Below are positions 26,738 to 35,772 of a stretch of DNA of 64,000 nt, piece by piece. The notes beneath the pieces were generated by a model, which had not been told where the DNA came from, made no database searches, and saw nothing but the letters and a program-made list of their open reading frames with translations. A program made the position numbers and the translations under genes. Position 1 is the first letter of the stretch. The number at the start of each line of letters is the position of its first letter. The DNA comes from TMED23 sp964566055 (GTDB lineage: Bacteria; Pseudomonadota; Alphaproteobacteria; Rhodospirillales; UBA2165): contig CAZMHI010000003.1 in NCBI GenBank assembly GCA_964566055.1, forward strand, positions 57,287-121,286, in the 5' to 3' direction.

Positions 26738-27223
26738 TTATTTCTCCAACTCCTGACTGCGCACGACTTTTGCGATACGGTCCAACACACCATTTACCAA
26801 TGACGGTTCGTTTTCAGCATAGAATGCGTGGGCTAAATCGACATACTCGTTGATGATAACGCGAACGGGTACTTTCGGCAGGTAAAACATTTCGTAGGCC
26901 GCCGCACGCAATACTGAGCGCAGAAGGATATCCAATTTATCCAGGCTGCGTCCTTCAGCAAGTGAGCTGCTTAATATGTCATCAATTTGTGACTTGTTTT
27001 CAATAACACCGCGGACAATTTCGCCGAATTTCTTTTTGTCCGGTTCGGCTAACTCGCCCAACTCAGGTTCATCCGGATCAGGGTTCTGCCAGCGCCGGGC
27101 GAGAAAATCCAATAAGATGGCATCAAGAGATGCCCCCGTGATTTCGATTTCGTAAAGACCTTGAGCTGCGGTAAGTCGAGCTACGCTGGTACTTCGCGGA
27201 TCTCGTTTACCTTTTTTAGCCAT
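26738..27223 (-). CDS. nusB: Transcription antitermination factor NusB
   Basis: A 161-residue all-helical protein that binds boxA RNA with S10 in rRNA antitermination. The N-terminus has SVARLTAAQGLYEIEITG, and the C-terminal EYVDLAHAFYAENEPSLVNGVLDRIAK is the family signature. The ATG at 27223 overlaps the ribH stop as TGATG. The order ribH-nusB-thiL is typical and the genes are coupled. Confidence 0.95.
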   Translation of the reverse strand: MAKKGKRDPRSTSVARLTAAQGLYEIEITGASLDAILLDFLARRWQNPDPDEPELGELAEPDKKKFGEIVRGVIENKSQIDDILSSSLAEGRSLDKLDILLRSVLRAAAYEMFYLPKVPVRVIINEYVDLAHAFYAENEPSLVNGVLDRIAKVVRSQELEK

Positions 27224-27645
27224 CAACCAAGCTCGTTGTGGATTTCAAGCATCCGTAGACAAGCGACCGCCGCCCGGCCGCCAATATCCCGGTCTTCGAC
27301 GTTGGCGCGTTCCCAAGCTTGGTCGCGATTTTCACACGTGAGAATGCCAAAACCATGCGGAACACTCTCATGAATGCTTAAATCCATTAAAGCCCGGCTA
27401 ACCTCGCGGCAAATATGATCATAATGATCGGTGGCGCCCCGAATGACACAGCCAAGCGTAACAACGCCAGCATAATTACCGGTATCCCAGGCCTTTTTAA
27501 CAGCGCCAGGAACTTCAAACACACCCGGAACGGCAATACGATCTACGGTCATGCCGGCATCTTCAATAACCTTAACAGCACCAGCAGCCAGTTGATCGGC
27601 AATATCTTCATAAAAGCGAGCCTCAACCACTAAAATTTTACTCAT
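27223..27645 (-). CDS. ribH: 6,7-dimethyl-8-ribityllumazine synthase
   Basis: About 140 residues. The enzyme joins the ribB product with the ribD product to form lumazine, the riboflavin precursor. Conserved parts are VPGVFEVPGAVKKA, GCVIRGATDHYDHIC (catalytic His in DHYDH) and GFGILTCENRDQAWER. I use ATG 27645, which has AAGGG ten bases before it; an ATG three codons earlier is possible. It overlaps the end of the ribBA gene by eight bases. Confidence 0.95.
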   Translation of the reverse strand: MSKILVVEARFYEDIADQLAAGAVKVIEDAGMTVDRIAVPGVFEVPGAVKKAWDTGNYAGVVTLGCVIRGATDHYDHICREVSRALMDLSIHESVPHGFGILTCENRDQAWERANVEDRDIGGRAAVACLRMLEIHNELG

Positions 27646-28795
27646 AAAAGCCATCCCTTACCGGCGTTGGTTCATTCTTGCCAATTTTAATGGGGCGGCG
27701 TTCAACGATTGAAAGGCCGTATCCTTCCAGGCCAACCAGCACACGTTCTGTATTTGATAGAACAATCATTTCATGCACACCTAAATCCAGCAGAATTTGG
27801 GCGCCGATACCATAGCCACGGAAATTCAATCCTGTTTCGCGATTTTCCTGTTCAAGCCGGTCACTGATAAAAGTAGGACTGGGATTACGCAGCATAACAA
27901 TTGCGCCCCGCCCTTCCTGATCGATCATTTCCATCGCTTTATGAAGTTCCAGCGTTTTCTCCGCACTGTAGATATCATCGAACATATTGAAGGAATGCAT
28001 CCTGACCATGACCGGGCCGTTTTTACTTAAGTCCCCTTTAATCAAAGCCATGTGCTCACTGTTATTAGCTTGATTTACATAGACAACAGTTTTGAATTCT
28101 CCACCACCAACAGTGCTGATGGTCGATTCCTTAATCGGTTTGACGATGCGATCATTGCGCAAGCGATAGGCAATCAGATCCGCTATCGTAGCGATTTTTA
28201 AATTATGTTTTTGGGCGAAAGCGACAAGATCCGGCAGCCGAGCCATGGTGCCGTCATCTTTCATAATTTCACAAATCACCCCGCCCGGAGATAATCCGGC
28301 GAGACGCGCTATATCGACAGAGGCTTCGGTGTGTCCCGCGCGTACCATTGAGCCGCCATCCCGGGCGGCCAGCGGAAATACATGTCCCGGTGAGGCAATG
28401 TCATCAGGGCCTTTGGAAGTATCGATTGCAGTGGCAATAGTACGCGCCCGATCAGCCGCGGAAATACCCGTTGTCACACCTTCTTTTGCCTCAATCGACA
28501 CCGTAAAGGCGGTTTGATGGCGCATGGCGTTATTCGCACTCATGGCCGGGAGACCGAGTTCCTCAACCCGCTGCTGGGTCAAAGCCAAGCAAATCAAGCC
28601 GCGGCCATGGGTGGCCATAAAATTCACCGCATCCGGGGTCGCCATCTGTGCTGGAATAACGAGATCACCCTCGTTTTCACGGTCCTCATCATCCACGAGG
28701 ATGAACATCCTGCCGTTGCGGGCCTCATCAATGATCTCATCGATCGATGAAAGATAATCCGAAAGATCATAAGTTTCTGGTTTAGGTGTAGCCAC
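27638..28795 (-). CDS. ribB: DHBP synthase with degenerate GTP cyclohydrolase II domain (RibBA-like)
   Basis: A 385-residue two-domain protein. Residues 15-215 are a complete 3,4-dihydroxy-2-butanone 4-phosphate synthase (RibB): DDEDRENEGDL, RAGHTEASVD and GVICEIMKDDG. Residues 220-370 have the fold of GTP cyclohydrolase II, but the zinc site is lost: where active enzymes have SECLTGD and RCDCG, this protein reads SFNMFDD and EKTLE with no cysteine. Similar proteins with an inactive second domain (called RibBX) are known in proteobacteria. Start is GTG 28795 with AAGGAC upstream, two bases after ribE. Confidence 0.93.
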   Translation of the reverse strand: MATPKPETYDLSDYLSSIDEIIDEARNGRMFILVDDEDRENEGDLVIPAQMATPDAVNFMATHGRGLICLALTQQRVEELGLPAMSANNAMRHQTAFTVSIEAKEGVTTGISAADRARTIATAIDTSKGPDDIASPGHVFPLAARDGGSMVRAGHTEASVDIARLAGLSPGGVICEIMKDDGTMARLPDLVAFAQKHNLKIATIADLIAYRLRNDRIVKPIKESTISTVGGGEFKTVVYVNQANNSEHMALIKGDLSKNGPVMVRMHSFNMFDDIYSAEKTLELHKAMEMIDQEGRGAIVMLRNPSPTFISDRLEQENRETGLNFRGYGIGAQILLDLGVHEMIVLSNTERVLVGLEGYGLSIVERRPIKIGKNEPTPVRDGFYE

Positions 28796-28797
28796 TG

Positions 28798-29385
28798 TCA
28801 GTCCTTTTCAAGAAGTCGCGCAACATAGCGCGCCAGCATATCAATTTCCAGATTTACCGGATCACCAATTTTTGCCGTGCCGAAAGTCGTCTCGCTTTGC
28901 GTATGGGGGATAATATTGACGCCAAACGTCGAGTCATCAACTTCGTTCACTGTCAGGGACACACCATTGATCGCAATAGAGCCTTTTTCGGCTATAAATT
29001 TCATCAATTCCGGCGGTGGGCTAAAGGTGTAGCGAATGGAATCACCTTCAGCTTCTATTTGAGTAATTTCACCAACACCATCAACATGGCCGGATACCAG
29101 ATGGCCACCCAGTTCATCGGCAGCTCTGAGAGGCCGTTCCAGATTGACGGGGGTATCAACCTGCCACCTACCAAGCGAGGTTTTCGATAAAGTCTCAGCG
29201 GAGGCTTCGGCGGCAAACCAGTTGCCGCCCTTTTCAATCACCGTTAAACAAGTGCCAGAGCAAGCAATGGAGGCACCGATATCAACGTCATTCATGTCGA
29301 AATTGGTTTCAATTTCATAACGCGTATCGCCGCTTTGATTGACGGCCCGCACCCGGCCAATGTCAGTAATAATTCCAGTAAACAT
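28798..29385 (-). CDS. ribE: Riboflavin synthase alpha chain
   Basis: A 195-residue enzyme that dismutates two lumazine molecules into riboflavin. It has two similar lumazine-binding barrels, each with a conserved motif: SGTCLTVIE near residue 50 and GVSLTVNEV near 148. The N-terminus MFTGI is the invariant start of the family, so I place the start at ATG 29385 rather than at the farther in-frame codon at 29415. The gap to ribD is 26 bases. Confidence 0.96.
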   Translation of the reverse strand: MFTGIITDIGRVRAVNQSGDTRYEIETNFDMNDVDIGASIACSGTCLTVIEKGGNWFAAEASAETLSKTSLGRWQVDTPVNLERPLRAADELGGHLVSGHVDGVGEITQIEAEGDSIRYTFSPPPELMKFIAEKGSIAINGVSLTVNEVDDSTFGVNIIPHTQSETTFGTAKIGDPVNLEIDMLARYVARLLEKD

Positions 29386-29411
29386 GTTAAGTAATTCTAT
29401 CTTTGTTTTGG

Positions 29412-30545
29412 TCAAGATTTCCTGGTTAAGATTTCCAGGCTGTCTTCACCCAGTTGAGTCAAGGATTTGCGGGTGAATGTGGGCATTTCTGCCAATTTGT
29501 CCAGCTTTAATCCGTCAATCGCAGAAAGACCGTCATTCCCAATAACCGAGGGTGCTCTGAACCACGCAACTTCATCAATTAAATCTGCTTTTAAGAGTGC
29601 TGCGGCAAGAGTGCCGCCGCCTTCGATAAAAACACGCGTTAAGCCACTTTTCGCCAATTCTAAGGCAACCCAGTTCAGGTCAAGCCGGTCGCTCTCCGTA
29701 CCGGCAACCCGAACAGTAACGCCGTAACTTTTCAACAATTCTACGCGCTCTTGTTTTTCTTTATCTCCGGGCAAGGTGAAAACATCAACGGGCACTTTAT
29801 TGGCGGTTTCAACAAGTTTACCATCGATCGGCAAACGTAATCTGCCATCTAAGACGATACGCGGGCGGCGTTCATTTGAAATTCCCGGCAAGCGGCAGGT
29901 CAATGACGGATTGTCGGCAAGTGCGGTGCCGCTGCCAATCATTACAGCATCGTGCGATGCCCGAAGCCGATGAGCCGTGCGGCGGGCCAACTCACCCGTT
30001 ATCCATTGGCTCTCACCGGATTGAGTGGCGATCTTACCGTCTAATGTTGTCGCTATTTTGAGAGTGAAAAATGGACGCTTATGTACAACCCGGGAAAAGA
30101 ATCCTTGGTTCAGATGATCAGCTTCAGTTTTGCGAACGCCTATTTCGATTTCAATTCCTGCTTCTTTTAAGCGTTTAATTCCCGTGCCGGCTACACGTAC
30201 ATCCGGATCGCCGGTTGCGATGACAGCTTTTTGTATACCGGCCTTTATTAAAGCTTCGGTGCATGGTGGAGTCTGGCCTTGGTGATTGCAAGGTTCCAAA
30301 GTGACATAGGCTGTTGCACCTTGAGCCAAATTTCCAGCATGGCGCAGGGCTTCTGTTTCAGCGTGTGGACGTCCTGTTGGCTGGGTCCAGCCGCGCCCTA
30401 CCACGGCACCATCGTTAACGATCACGCAACCGACTGCAGGATTGGGCCAGACGTTTCCGAGACCCCGTTGCGCTAAATTAAGCGCTGCCTTCATGTGATT
30501 GGTATGATCGTCCGTGGTGAGTGCTCCTGAAAATTCAGTCGTCAC
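29412..30545 (-). CDS. ribD: Bifunctional riboflavin deaminase/reductase RibD
   Basis: A 377-residue enzyme for two steps of riboflavin synthesis. Residues 15-155 are the zinc deaminase: HAETEAL with His61 and Glu63, then Cys86 and Cys95 in PCNHQGQTPPC. Residues 155-375 are the NADPH reductase, with LKIATTLDGKIAT and IEGGGTLAAALL. The GTG start at 30545 has GGGGAG before it and lies inside the end of nrdR (overlap 11 bases), so the genes are translationally coupled. Confidence 0.96.
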   Translation of the reverse strand: MTTEFSGALTTDDHTNHMKAALNLAQRGLGNVWPNPAVGCVIVNDGAVVGRGWTQPTGRPHAETEALRHAGNLAQGATAYVTLEPCNHQGQTPPCTEALIKAGIQKAVIATGDPDVRVAGTGIKRLKEAGIEIEIGVRKTEADHLNQGFFSRVVHKRPFFTLKIATTLDGKIATQSGESQWITGELARRTAHRLRASHDAVMIGSGTALADNPSLTCRLPGISNERRPRIVLDGRLRLPIDGKLVETANKVPVDVFTLPGDKEKQERVELLKSYGVTVRVAGTESDRLDLNWVALELAKSGLTRVFIEGGGTLAAALLKADLIDEVAWFRAPSVIGNDGLSAIDGLKLDKLAEMPTFTRKSLTQLGEDSLEILTRKS

Positions 30546-30987
30546 TTAAACTCCCCACAAAGTCTTCAAAATCTCGCGCTTCCCGGAAATTCCGGTAAAC
30601 CGAAGCAAAGCGGACATAGGCGACAGAATCAAGATCAGCGAGCACGTCCATTACCATTTCACCAATTACTTTGGATGGTACTTCGTTTTCGCCCAAGCTT
30701 TCCAGCCGCCGCTGGATAGAATTAACAATACGCTCAACCTGGTCCGGATCTACCGGGCGTTTCTGTAAGGAAATGCGTAGTGAGCGAGCGAGTTTATCCC
30801 GATCAAAAGGCTCTTTTTTATCGTTCTTTTTTAATATCGTTAATTCACGCAATTGAACCCGCTCAAAGGTCGTCCAGCGTGCGCCGCATTCCGGACACGA
30901 CCGCCGTCTTCTAATCGCCGAATTATCTTCGGTTGGGCGTGAGTCTTTGACTTGAGTGTCATTGTGACCACAAAATGGACAACGCAT
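30535..30987 (-). CDS. nrdR: Transcriptional repressor NrdR
   Basis: A 150-residue repressor of ribonucleotide reductase genes that senses ATP/dATP. The zinc ribbon has Cys3, Cys6, Cys31 and Cys34, and the ATP cone follows (VQLRELTILKKNDKKEPFDRDKL and KVIGEMVMDVLADLD). It lies between glyA and ribD, a typical alphaproteobacterial context. The ATG follows AGGGGATAG. Confidence 0.97.
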   Translation of the reverse strand: MRCPFCGHNDTQVKDSRPTEDNSAIRRRRSCPECGARWTTFERVQLRELTILKKNDKKEPFDRDKLARSLRISLQKRPVDPDQVERIVNSIQRRLESLGENEVPSKVIGEMVMDVLADLDSVAYVRFASVYRNFREARDFEDFVGSLSDD

Positions 30988-31034
30988 AATTCTATCCCCT
31001 TTTTTATGAACTTCTGTTCATACCCAGTTTTAAG

Positions 31035-32339
31035 TTAAAAATTGCTGTAGACGGGAAACCGTGCGCACAGTTCTTCGACTTGCTCTCGGATCGCGTTTTC
31101 AACACTGCTATTATCGTCCGGATTAGCCGCCAAGCCATCCAGTACTTCACTAATGAGGTCGCCAATTTGGTTAAATTCAGCTATCCCAAAACCGCGCGTG
31201 GTACCGGCAGGCGTGCCAAGGCGAACGCCTGAAGTGACGAATGGTTTTTCAGGATCAAATGGAATGCCATTTTTATTGCAGGTAATACCAGCTGCTTCCA
31301 TGCTGGCTTCCGCAGCTTTGCCGGTCAGCCCTTTCGGCCTCAAATCAACCAGCATTAAATGGGTATCTGTGCCGCCGGATACGATATCACAGCCCCGCTC
31401 GACCAGCTTGGCAGCCAGTGCGCGAGCATTATCGACCACGTTCTGAGCATATACCTTGAAGTCTGGCTGCAAGGCCTCACCAAAAGCTACTGCTTTAGCG
31501 GCGATAACGTGCATCAACGGACCGCCTTGAATTCCCGGGAAAATAGCCGAATTCACTTTTTTCGCGATATCTTCGTCGTTGGTTAAGATCAGTCCACCCC
31601 GTGGCCCCCGTAGAGTTTTATGAGTCGTAGAAGTCGCAACATGAGCGTGCGGAAAAGGTGACGGATGAACACCAGCGGCAACGAGCCCGGCAAAATGCGC
31701 CATATCGACCATGAAAATCGCTTCGACCTCATCGGCTATTTCGCGGAATGGCGCAAAATCTATTTCACGCGGATAGGCTGACCCGCCGGCAATAATAAGC
31801 TTTGGCTGGTGTTCTTGAGCAAGCTCTCTAACTTCGTCGAAATCTATTAAGGCGTCTTGCTTGCGCACGCCATATTGCACAGCATTAAACCATTTGCCCG
31901 ATTGGTTTGGAGGCGCGCCATGCGTTAAATGCCCACCTGCCGCCAAAGACATGCCCATGATGGTGTCGCCTGGTTTAATCAGCGCCTGCAGCACGCCCTG
32001 ATTGGCTTGTGAGCCAGAATTTGGCTGCACATTGGCGAATTCACAATTAAACAACTTAGTGACCCGCTCAATAGCGATATTTTCAGCTACATCGACAAAT
32101 TCACAACCGCCGTAATAGCGCCGACCTGGATATCCTTCGGCATACTTATTGGTCATAATGGAGCCCTGCGCTTCCAGCACGGCACGCGAGACGATATTTT
32201 CTGAAGCGATCAATTCTATTTGATCTTGTTGGCGGCCCAGTTCATCGCGGATAGATTTAAAAATATCCGCATCACATTCTTCAAGTGAGCCTGAAAAAAA
32301 TGAGTTTGATAGGGCGGCGTCAGTGTTAGCAAGAGACAT
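31035..32339 (-). CDS. glyA: Serine hydroxymethyltransferase
   Basis: A 434-residue PLP enzyme that interconverts serine and glycine and supplies one-carbon units. The PLP lysine is Lys241 in TSTTHKTLRGPRGG, and the IELIASENIVS and YPGRRYYGG segments are substrate and folate sites. It follows rpiB by 39 bases and AGGAAAA precedes its ATG. Length and domains are complete. Confidence 0.97.
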   Translation of the reverse strand: MSLANTDAALSNSFFSGSLEECDADIFKSIRDELGRQQDQIELIASENIVSRAVLEAQGSIMTNKYAEGYPGRRYYGGCEFVDVAENIAIERVTKLFNCEFANVQPNSGSQANQGVLQALIKPGDTIMGMSLAAGGHLTHGAPPNQSGKWFNAVQYGVRKQDALIDFDEVRELAQEHQPKLIIAGGSAYPREIDFAPFREIADEVEAIFMVDMAHFAGLVAAGVHPSPFPHAHVATSTTHKTLRGPRGGLILTNDEDIAKKVNSAIFPGIQGGPLMHVIAAKAVAFGEALQPDFKVYAQNVVDNARALAAKLVERGCDIVSGGTDTHLMLVDLRPKGLTGKAAEASMEAAGITCNKNGIPFDPEKPFVTSGVRLGTPAGTTRGFGIAEFNQIGDLISEVLDGLAANPDDNSSVENAIREQVEELCARFPVYSNF

Positions 32340-32378
32340 CTACGTTTTTCCTAAAGTCATAATCTGAATTCGTTTCAA

Positions 32379-32831
32379 CTATTTTGGGTTGGAAAGTTTA
32401 TCGACACGTCCAACGTGCCGCCCACCTTCAAACTCCGTATTCAAAAATGTTTTCAAACAATCGCGTGCGGTTTCAACACCAATCATCCGGGCGCCAAAAG
32501 CGATCACATTGGCGTCGTTATGTTCCCGGCACATCCGAGCACCCAGAGCATCATGAACAAGCGCAGCCCTGATGTCTGGAGACCGGTTGGCTGCAATACT
32601 GATGCCGATTCCTGAACCGCATATTAGAACCCCTTTTGAAGCCTTGCCGTCTTTGAAGGCATTTGCGAGTGCATAGGCAAAATCAGGATAATCAACAGAA
32701 TCCGGACCATTGGTCCCTAAATCTAAAACCTCGTAGCCGGCTTTCGTTAAATCTTCTGTAAGGTCTGCCTTGAGGTCAATTCCACCGTGATCGCAGGCAA
32801 TTGCAATAGTATTTGCGGGTTCAGCTGGCAT
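32379..32831 (-). CDS. rpiB: Ribose 5-phosphate isomerase B
   Basis: A 150-residue sugar isomerase that interconverts ribose 5-phosphate and ribulose 5-phosphate. The RpiB signature IAIACDHGGIDLK, then DYPDFAYALA, GVLICGSGIGISIAANR and HDALGARMCREHNDANV are all present. The ATG at 32831 is used; a GTG two codons upstream (32837) is equally close to the AGAG ribosome binding site. It is the first gene of the long minus-strand riboflavin/one-carbon operon. Confidence 0.95.
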   Translation of the reverse strand: MPAEPANTIAIACDHGGIDLKADLTEDLTKAGYEVLDLGTNGPDSVDYPDFAYALANAFKDGKASKGVLICGSGIGISIAANRSPDIRAALVHDALGARMCREHNDANVIAFGARMIGVETARDCLKTFLNTEFEGGRHVGRVDKLSNPK

Positions 32832-32837
32832 GTTCAC

Positions 32838-33111
32838 GGTCTCTATTTCAGTTATTTAGATGGTTAGCGATATTCTGCCTCTGACATACCACATATCGGA
32901 AGCATTCGCCAAGGCAACACTACAACTCGAAAGAAATCAAAATCTAGTCTGTTCAACCAAAATCATGTCTAGCCGGTATAATGGGATCATTTGTTGGCCG
33001 TTTTTAGCCTTAATTTTGTTGAATCTTGCCTGCACACCCCCATATGTATTTTTAGAAGAAAAAAGTGAAATATTTTGAAATTCAGGGTCATCGCCTGAAT
33101 AGGATTTTTTT
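32838..33111. other. Intergenic region between rpiB and the heme-sensor kinase
   Basis: This region of nearly 280 bases is between divergent genes and should carry promoters for both. TATAAT at 32977-32982 on the plus strand is a candidate -10 without a good -35. I see no open reading frame I trust, and no hairpin with a T run. Confidence 0.4.
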
Positions 33112-35496
33112 GTGAAACCAAATTCCAAAGACAAGCATTCAAGCCTTCTCCAGCGTTATTTTTTGGGCGCCCTAATATCCTGGACTACAATAATTTTAGC
33201 CTCTTTGGGATGGAATATTTATCAAACTTTCGAGCAAACGAATGACCTGGCCCATAAGGAAGTCCTGGCCCATTTCAATAAAGACCAAGGTTTCAGATTG
33301 TGGGGTACCAAACATGGCGGCATTTATGTTCCGGTAAGTGAAAAAACGCCGCCAAGTCCATATTTATCTCATGTACCTGAACGCGATATAACGACTCCAT
33401 CCGGCAAACCTTTAACTCTGATGAATCCAGCCTATATGGTTCGCCAACTGATGGAAGATTATAATGAGCTTTATGGTGTTCGCGGAAAAATAACCGGGCT
33501 TGTCGTATTGCGGCCAGAGAACTCACCTGATGAATGGGAAAAATCGGCCCTGCTACGGCTAAAGGATGGCGCCAAAGAAGTCAGGGAAATGGCAGACATT
33601 AATGAAGCTCCCTATCTACGCATGATGCGGCCTATGTATATGAAAGAAGGCTGCGACAAATGCCACGGCCATCTAGGCTTTAAAACTGGTGATTTTAGAG
33701 GCGGCGTTACTGTCGCCATTCCCATGGCGCCTTATCTAGCGACGCAAAATTTTTCGCAGCTTTCACTTGCCGCCACTCATAGCTTTATCTGGTTGCTTGG
33801 CTTTGGGTTAATTGGCATCGGCCGGCGGCAAATAAACAGCCGCATTCAAGACAACTTGAAAGCTGAAGCAGAAATTTTGACTCTTAACCAGGAACTAGAG
33901 CATCGGGTAGAAGAGCGCACGGAACGGCTTCGGGCGATTGTTGATACCGCTGCCGACGGTATTATTACAATTGATGAAACGGGTACGATCGAATCATTTA
34001 ACACCGCTGCAGAGATTATGTTCGGCTACTCAACTGAGGAAGTAATTGGTCGCCCAATCACACTACTTATGCAAAAAAATGAAGCAGAACTTCATGATGT
34101 TCAGCTTAAGAATTATCTGGAAACGGGTGAAATACACGTTATTGGCACTGGACGGGAAGTATCGGCGGTGCGCAAAAATGGCGAAGTATTTCCACTTTAT
34201 ATTGCGGTCAGCTCAGTAAAATTAAATAATCGGGAGCTTTTTACTGGCATTGTTCGGGATATGACTGAGCCAAGAAAATTTGAACAGGCTCTCCTACTGG
34301 CAAAAGAACAAGCTGAGAAAGCAAATTCAGCCAAATCACAATTTTTATCAAGCATGAGCCACGAATTTCGGACCCCTTTGAATGGTATTTTAGGTTTTGC
34401 CCAACTGTTAAGTAATCTGCCATCTGAGCCACTTAGTAAACTCCAGACAGAATATGTAGAACTCATCCTCGGAGCGGGTTCTCACCTCCATGATTTGGTA
34501 AATGATCTTCTGGATTTAGCAAAAATTGAGTCCGGTAATTTAGCTTTATCGGTTGAAACCATTGATCCCATGATGGCCGTTGGTGAATGCCTTGATCTGA
34601 CAGCTCCATTAGCCGAAGGAAATCAGATCACGGTCATCAATAATCTCCAGGAAATACATGACAGCAAGAACATCCACATTCGGGCAGATTACGTTCGCTT
34701 CAAACAAATTCTGTTTAACCTTGTTTCAAATGCAGTGAAATATAACCACACCGGCGGGTCTGTTACTTTGGATTGTTCAGACGATGCCATAGCTAGCGGA
34801 ATATACAGAATATCCGTCCGCGATACCGGCTTTGGTATTCCAGAAACCCAACTTGATGAACTCTTTGAACCTTTTAATCGTCTCGGCCAGGAAGCAGGTG
34901 AAATTGAAGGTTCTGGTGTCGGTCTTAGTGTGACCAAGATGTTGGTTGAACTCATGAACGGTCGGATAGGTGTGGAAAGTTCCCTGAACGCCGGTAGCAC
35001 ATTTTGGATAGAACTTCCTCTCGCTACAGAGCAGCAAATTCAGGACGCCACCGACCAGCAGCATTTTGAATTAAGAAAATTGCCTAAGTTTAAATTTCCC
35101 AGTGGTCAGCATACCATTCTTTATGTTGAAGATAATCCGAATAATTTACGATTAATATCTGAGCTTCTGGCAAATTTTGAAAATATAACTTTAGTGTCAG
35201 CTAAAACCGGAGAGGAAGGTCTGCAAATCGCCCGGGACATTAAACCTCATGTCATAATTTTGGATATAAATTTACCGGGCATGAATGGATTTGAAACCTT
35301 GGGATTTCTGCAATCTTTTGACAGTACTCGAGATATTCCGGTAATAGCCCTCAGCGCAAGTGCGATGCCAGAAAATATCAACAAGGGAATTCAGGCTGGC
35401 TTCTCAGATTACATTACCAAACCGTTTATCGTAGAAGTTATGTTAAAAGCCATTGAAGATGCGCTGATTGATAAATCAGAATCGCTAGCTAGCTAA
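33112..35496 (+). CDS. Hybrid histidine kinase with periplasmic c-type heme sensor domain
   Basis: A 794-residue sensor starting at GTG with AGGA seven bases upstream. Order: membrane helix (about 16-36), periplasmic domain of the DUF3365/Tll0287 type (40-215) with a CxxCH heme motif at Cys181-His185, second helix (about 222-238), coiled coil (250-275), PAS domain (272-385), HisKA with His417 in SHEFRTPLNG, HATPase with FGIPETQ and GSGVGLSV, and a C-terminal receiver with Asp718 in ILDINLPG. Covalent heme in the periplasm would suit sensing of redox state or a gas ligand. The MucR-type gene downstream may be coincidental; no output regulator is adjacent. Confidence 0.9.
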   Translation: MKPNSKDKHSSLLQRYFLGALISWTTIILASLGWNIYQTFEQTNDLAHKEVLAHFNKDQGFRLWGTKHGGIYVPVSEKTPPSPYLSHVPERDITTPSGKPLTLMNPAYMVRQLMEDYNELYGVRGKITGLVVLRPENSPDEWEKSALLRLKDGAKEVREMADINEAPYLRMMRPMYMKEGCDKCHGHLGFKTGDFRGGVTVAIPMAPYLATQNFSQLSLAATHSFIWLLGFGLIGIGRRQINSRIQDNLKAEAEILTLNQELEHRVEERTERLRAIVDTAADGIITIDETGTIESFNTAAEIMFGYSTEEVIGRPITLLMQKNEAELHDVQLKNYLETGEIHVIGTGREVSAVRKNGEVFPLYIAVSSVKLNNRELFTGIVRDMTEPRKFEQALLLAKEQAEKANSAKSQFLSSMSHEFRTPLNGILGFAQLLSNLPSEPLSKLQTEYVELILGAGSHLHDLVNDLLDLAKIESGNLALSVETIDPMMAVGECLDLTAPLAEGNQITVINNLQEIHDSKNIHIRADYVRFKQILFNLVSNAVKYNHTGGSVTLDCSDDAIASGIYRISVRDTGFGIPETQLDELFEPFNRLGQEAGEIEGSGVGLSVTKMLVELMNGRIGVESSLNAGSTFWIELPLATEQQIQDATDQQHFELRKLPKFKFPSGQHTILYVEDNPNNLRLISELLANFENITLVSAKTGEEGLQIARDIKPHVIILDINLPGMNGFETLGFLQSFDSTRDIPVIALSASAMPENINKGIQAGFSDYITKPFIVEVMLKAIEDALIDKSESLAS

Positions 35497-35772
35497 TGTT
35501 AATCTCCGTTTTAATTTTGAAGCACAAATTTTAAAACACAACTATATAGTTCACTTCATTAAAGTAATTAGTCTCAATATCATCGTAATAGTTGAATTTT
35601 GCCTCTACTGAATCAGATAGATTCAATTGAAAAAAATCATATACTTGATAAAAATCTTCTTTATTTGATCTTTTATTTAAATAATATATATACTTTCGTC
35701 ATATTACCAATATATTATCAGGGTAATAAATTCCCCAAAAAATCTCAGACCAAAATACTAAGACTCAAAATC
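35497..35772. other. Very AT-rich region upstream of the MucR-type gene
   Basis: A 276-base region much richer in A and T than its surroundings. An in-frame extension of the MucR gene starts at 35599 but encodes an atypical, Ile/Leu/Tyr-rich leader, so I treat it as non-coding. MucR proteins bind AT-rich DNA and repress their own genes in other alphaproteobacteria, so this could be an autoregulatory region. Confidence 0.45.

Noticed and set aside
29412..30545. FMN riboswitch in the riboflavin operon
   Set aside because: There is no leader space before ribD, ribE or the ribBA-like gene; the genes overlap or are separated by a few bases.
32937..33134. Minus-strand open frame before the heme kinase
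   Set aside because: It overlaps the kinase start, has no ribosome binding site and no recognisable protein features.
35599..35772. Upstream extension of the MucR reading frame
   Set aside because: The leader is AT-rich, Ile/Leu/Tyr-heavy and unlike MucR; a start at 35773 gives the normal family length.
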